A DNA stretch of 64,000 nt from Pseudomonas violetae (GTDB lineage: Bacteria; Pseudomonadota; Gammaproteobacteria; Pseudomonadales; Pseudomonadaceae). The translations under genes and the position numbers were made by a program. Under the pieces are notes generated by a model, which did not search any database, had not been told where the DNA came from, and saw nothing but the letters and a program-made list of their open reading frames with translations. The stretch is from the NCBI RefSeq assembly GCF_023072615.1, contig NZ_JAKNRW010000003.1, forward strand, positions 248,001 through 312,000. Reading direction: 5' to 3'. This document shows positions 62,087-64,000 of the stretch, piece after piece (positions within the stretch are counted from its first letter, which is position 1; each line of letters opens with the position of its first letter).

Positions 62087-62524
62087 ATGCTCTCTCGAAT
62101 AAAACGCCGAATTCTTCTGATTGCTGTATTGGGATTATCACTGGGCGCATGCGTGCCTTATTCCGATGGAGGAGCCAGCTACTACAGTTCCGAGGTCTAC
62201 ACCTCGCCCGCGCCTGCCTATTATTCAGGCGGCAATTACTACTCGGGCGGCGGCGGTTACTACACCCAGCCGCGCAGGTACTACGCACCGCCTGCACGTT
62301 ATTACCAGCCGACTCCGAGGTATTACTACCAGCCGCGGGTTTATCAACCGGCACCGCGTTATTACCATTCATCACCACGGGCCGATTATCGGGCTCACCA
62401 GAGTCAGCGTTGGGACGGACGTAATCGTGGTGGCAACAATGATTATCGCGGCGGCGCACGCAACGGTGGACGAGGCGACCATAATGGCCGGGGCGATCAC
62501 GATGGCCGGGGTGGTCGTCGGTAA
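62087..62524 (+). CDS. Tyr/Pro/Gly-rich lipoprotein
   Basis: I start at ATG 62087 (CAGGAGGCCGCC upstream). The signal is RRILLIAVLGLSLGAC with lipobox LGAC. The mature part is low-complexity: Tyr/Ser/Gly rich (GGNYYSGGGGYYTQPRRYYA; YQPTPRYYYQPRVYQP) and an Arg/Gly/Asp/His-rich end (GGRGDHNGRGDHDGRGGRR). It is probably a surface or periplasmic protein. The function is unknown. Confidence 0.7.
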   Translation: MLSRIKRRILLIAVLGLSLGACVPYSDGGASYYSSEVYTSPAPAYYSGGNYYSGGGGYYTQPRRYYAPPARYYQPTPRYYYQPRVYQPAPRYYHSSPRADYRAHQSQRWDGRNRGGNNDYRGGARNGGRGDHNGRGDHDGRGGRR

Positions 62525-62541
62525 TATCACCAGGCAATACA

Positions 62542-62632
62542 TCTGTGGGAGTGAACCTGCTCGCGATCGCGGTGTATCAGATAGCATCAATACCATCTGA
62601 TACGCCATCGCGAGCAGGTTCGCTCCCACAGA
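62542..62632. repeat. REPIN (long inverted repeat)
   Basis: TCTGTGGGAGTGAACCTGCT (62542 on) through TCGCGAT pairs with ATCGCGAGCAGGTTCGCTCC (62607 on) through CACAGA; an inner GTATCAGAT/ATCTGATAC pairing extends the stem. It separates the lipoprotein and hydratase genes. Confidence 0.85.
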
Positions 62633-62651
62633 GGGTTCAGTATTCCGGAAT

Positions 62652-63764
62652 TTAATACTCCGACAAATCCGCCAGTGGATGCCGCCCTTCCCAAACCTTC
62701 TGGAAATGCGCATCCACCACCGTATCGGGCACGTTGTTGATATCCGGCCAGTGCCAATGCGGTTTCTGGTCTTTGTCGATCAACCGCGCCCGCACCCCTT
62801 CACTGAATTCCGGATGACGGCAGCAGTTCAGGCTCAGGGTGTATTCCATCTGGAATACCTCAGCCAGGGACATGTGTCGCGCACGGGCAATCTGTTCCCA
62901 CACCAAATGCGCGGTCAGCGGCGAGCCTTCACTCATGGTGCGGGCGGCCCGGCTGAGCAACGGGTCGCTGTGGTCGCGCTGTTGGCTGATGGCTTTCCAG
63001 GCACAGCGCACATCGCTGACATCCAGCAGCTCGTCGATCTGCTGCCGGCGTGGCAACCATTGCGCTTCGGGCATTTGCGCCAGGGCTTCCTGTTGCAGGG
63101 CCTTGAGCAGGCTGTTGAGCTGCATGGCCGTCTGTTCCTGCCAATTGATCTGTAACAGGCCTTCAAGTAGCGCTTCCTGTTGCTCATCAAGCAACAAGCG
63201 ATCGGCCAGGTCGAGGTCGATCGCATCGCGAGCGTTCATGTGCGCGCCCGTCAGCCCGAGAAACAGGCCGAGCTTGCCCGGCAGTCGCGACAGGAACCAG
63301 CTGGCGCCAACGTCCGGGTAAAGGCCGATGCTGATTTCCGGCATCGCCAGGCGGCTACTCGGCGTAACAATACGCAGGCTTGCGCCTTGCAACAGGCCCA
63401 TGCCACCACCGAGCACGTAACCGTGGCCCCAGCAGATCAGTGGCTTCGGGTAAGTATGCAGGTTGAAATCGAGACGATATTCCGCCGCGAAAAAATGCGC
63501 TGCCAGGGGCGGTACTTCGCCTGGGTGCGCGCGACAGGCTTCCACGAGGCTGCGCACCTCGCCACCCGCACAGAACGCCTTGGCGCCATTGCCGCGCAAC
63601 AGAACGCAGACGATTTGCGGTTCCTTGGCCCAGGCGTCCAGTTGATGGCTCAGCGCATTGATCATCGGCAGGGACAGGGCGTTCAGGGATTTTTCGGCAT
63701 CCAGGGTGGCCACGCCGATGCGTGCGCCGTCGGTGCCGGTGAGTTCTTCGAAGTGCAGATTCAT
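62652..63764 (-). CDS. Enoyl-CoA hydratase/isomerase family (probable 3-hydroxyisobutyryl-CoA hydrolase)
   Basis: This 370-aa protein has the crotonase fold with AFCAGGEVRSLVEACRAHP, LICWGHGYVLGGGMGLLQGA and RLAMPEISIGLYPDVGASWF. The pattern GGEVR plus PEISIGLYPDVGASWFL and the longer C-terminus (EYTLSLNCCRHPEFSEGVRA; RLIDKDQKPHWHWPDI) is that of 3-hydroxyisobutyryl-CoA hydrolases of valine catabolism. Short of a search, another hydratase is possible. Confidence 0.82.
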   Translation of the reverse strand: MNLHFEELTGTDGARIGVATLDAEKSLNALSLPMINALSHQLDAWAKEPQIVCVLLRGNGAKAFCAGGEVRSLVEACRAHPGEVPPLAAHFFAAEYRLDFNLHTYPKPLICWGHGYVLGGGMGLLQGASLRIVTPSSRLAMPEISIGLYPDVGASWFLSRLPGKLGLFLGLTGAHMNARDAIDLDLADRLLLDEQQEALLEGLLQINWQEQTAMQLNSLLKALQQEALAQMPEAQWLPRRQQIDELLDVSDVRCAWKAISQQRDHSDPLLSRAARTMSEGSPLTAHLVWEQIARARHMSLAEVFQMEYTLSLNCCRHPEFSEGVRARLIDKDQKPHWHWPDINNVPDTVVDAHFQKVWEGRHPLADLSEY

Positions 63765-63896
63765 CGTGACCTCGATCAGGAATTTGAGCGTTCAGTATGA
63801 TCGCTGTGCAGGAAAGTGCCGGATCTGCGTCAGATCAATTGACAAGCGTGACCGGCCTTCTTAGGGTTCCCCCCATTGTTTTTGCCGGGTGTAATC

Positions 63897-64000
63897 ATGA
63901 CTGCTGACGACCGTATCAAACTCGAACCGAGCTGGAAGGAAGCACTGCGTGCTGAGTTCGACCAGCCTTACATGGCAGAGTTGCGCAATTTCCTGCAGCA
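63897..64000 (+). CDS. ung: Uracil-DNA glycosylase Ung (start only)
   Basis: ATG 63897 opens a frame to the window edge reading [20 protein letters not shown] and [15 protein letters not shown], which is the N-terminus of Pseudomonas Ung (SWKxxLxxEFxxPYMxxL). Ung removes uracil from DNA. Only 34 codons are visible, and the catalytic motifs lie outside the window. Confidence 0.88.
   Translation, partial: MTADDRIKLEPSWKEALRAEFDQPYMAELRNFLQ

Noticed and set aside
62121..62600. ORF of 159 codons on +
   Set aside because: Frame-shifted shadow of the Tyr-rich lipoprotein.

Overview
The window is Pseudomonas chromosome, most like the P. fluorescens/P. putida side of the genus. Evidence: phaG, rsuA and ung genes of Pseudomonas type on the right, REP/REPIN palindromes of the genus, and an MvaT-family silencer. 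No taxonomic search was run.

Layout. (1) 1-7.0 kb: end of a prophage or tailocin late cluster on the + strand (tail fibre, fibre assembly, baseplate hub, spike, large fibre), closed by a terminator. (2) 7.0-11.7 kb: AT-richer accessory genes on the - strand, including two proteins with HEPN-type R-x4-6-H motifs, a DUF2971-like protein and a two-TM membrane protein. (3) 11.74-57.83 kb: a genomic island of about 46.1 kb inserted in the T-arm of a tRNA-Gly(CCC) gene. The 3' piece of the split gene is at 11716-11740 and the 5' piece at 57832-57885; both contain GAACC. The island carries its own intact tRNA-Gly(CCC) at 57716-57789. (4) 57.9-64 kb: core chromosome (phaG, rsuA, CWC protein, diguanylate cyclase, lipoprotein, enoyl-CoA hydratase family gene, start of ung).

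Island contents from left to right. First come regulators, small paralogous proteins in tandem, an orphan Phd-type antitoxin, a DUF6338/GYQP-repeat pair, a HEPN protein, a rulB (umuC) fragment, a DEDDh exonuclease, a PIN-domain protein, an MvaT-like silencer and an emfourin-like inhibitor. Then comes a large metal-resistance block: cusFABC-type Cu/Ag efflux; a nickel/cobalt block (NreB-like MFS, RcnA-like permease, InrS/CsoR-family repressor with two identical G-tract operators); a HupE-like cluster; copRS, copG and copABCD with four CopR-like boxes; a Cu P-type ATPase with Met/His-rich accessory proteins; and a copZ-like chaperone behind a CueR-type promoter. At the right end is a compact operon of two tyrosine recombinases (455 and 1121 aa), two small HTH/coiled-coil proteins and a 617-aa protein that looks like a RecD/RecD2 helicase with lost catalytic motifs. 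This operon is the probable mobility module.

The metal genes cover periplasmic oxidation and binding (CopA, CopB, CopC, CusF), inner-membrane export (P-type ATPase, RcnA, NreB), trans-envelope efflux (CusABC) and cytoplasmic delivery (CopZ). Three sensory systems govern them: CopRS for periplasmic Cu, a CueR-type activator encoded outside the window, and the DUF156 repressor, probably for Ni/Co. The most unusual features are the tRNA-replacing island and its integration operon.
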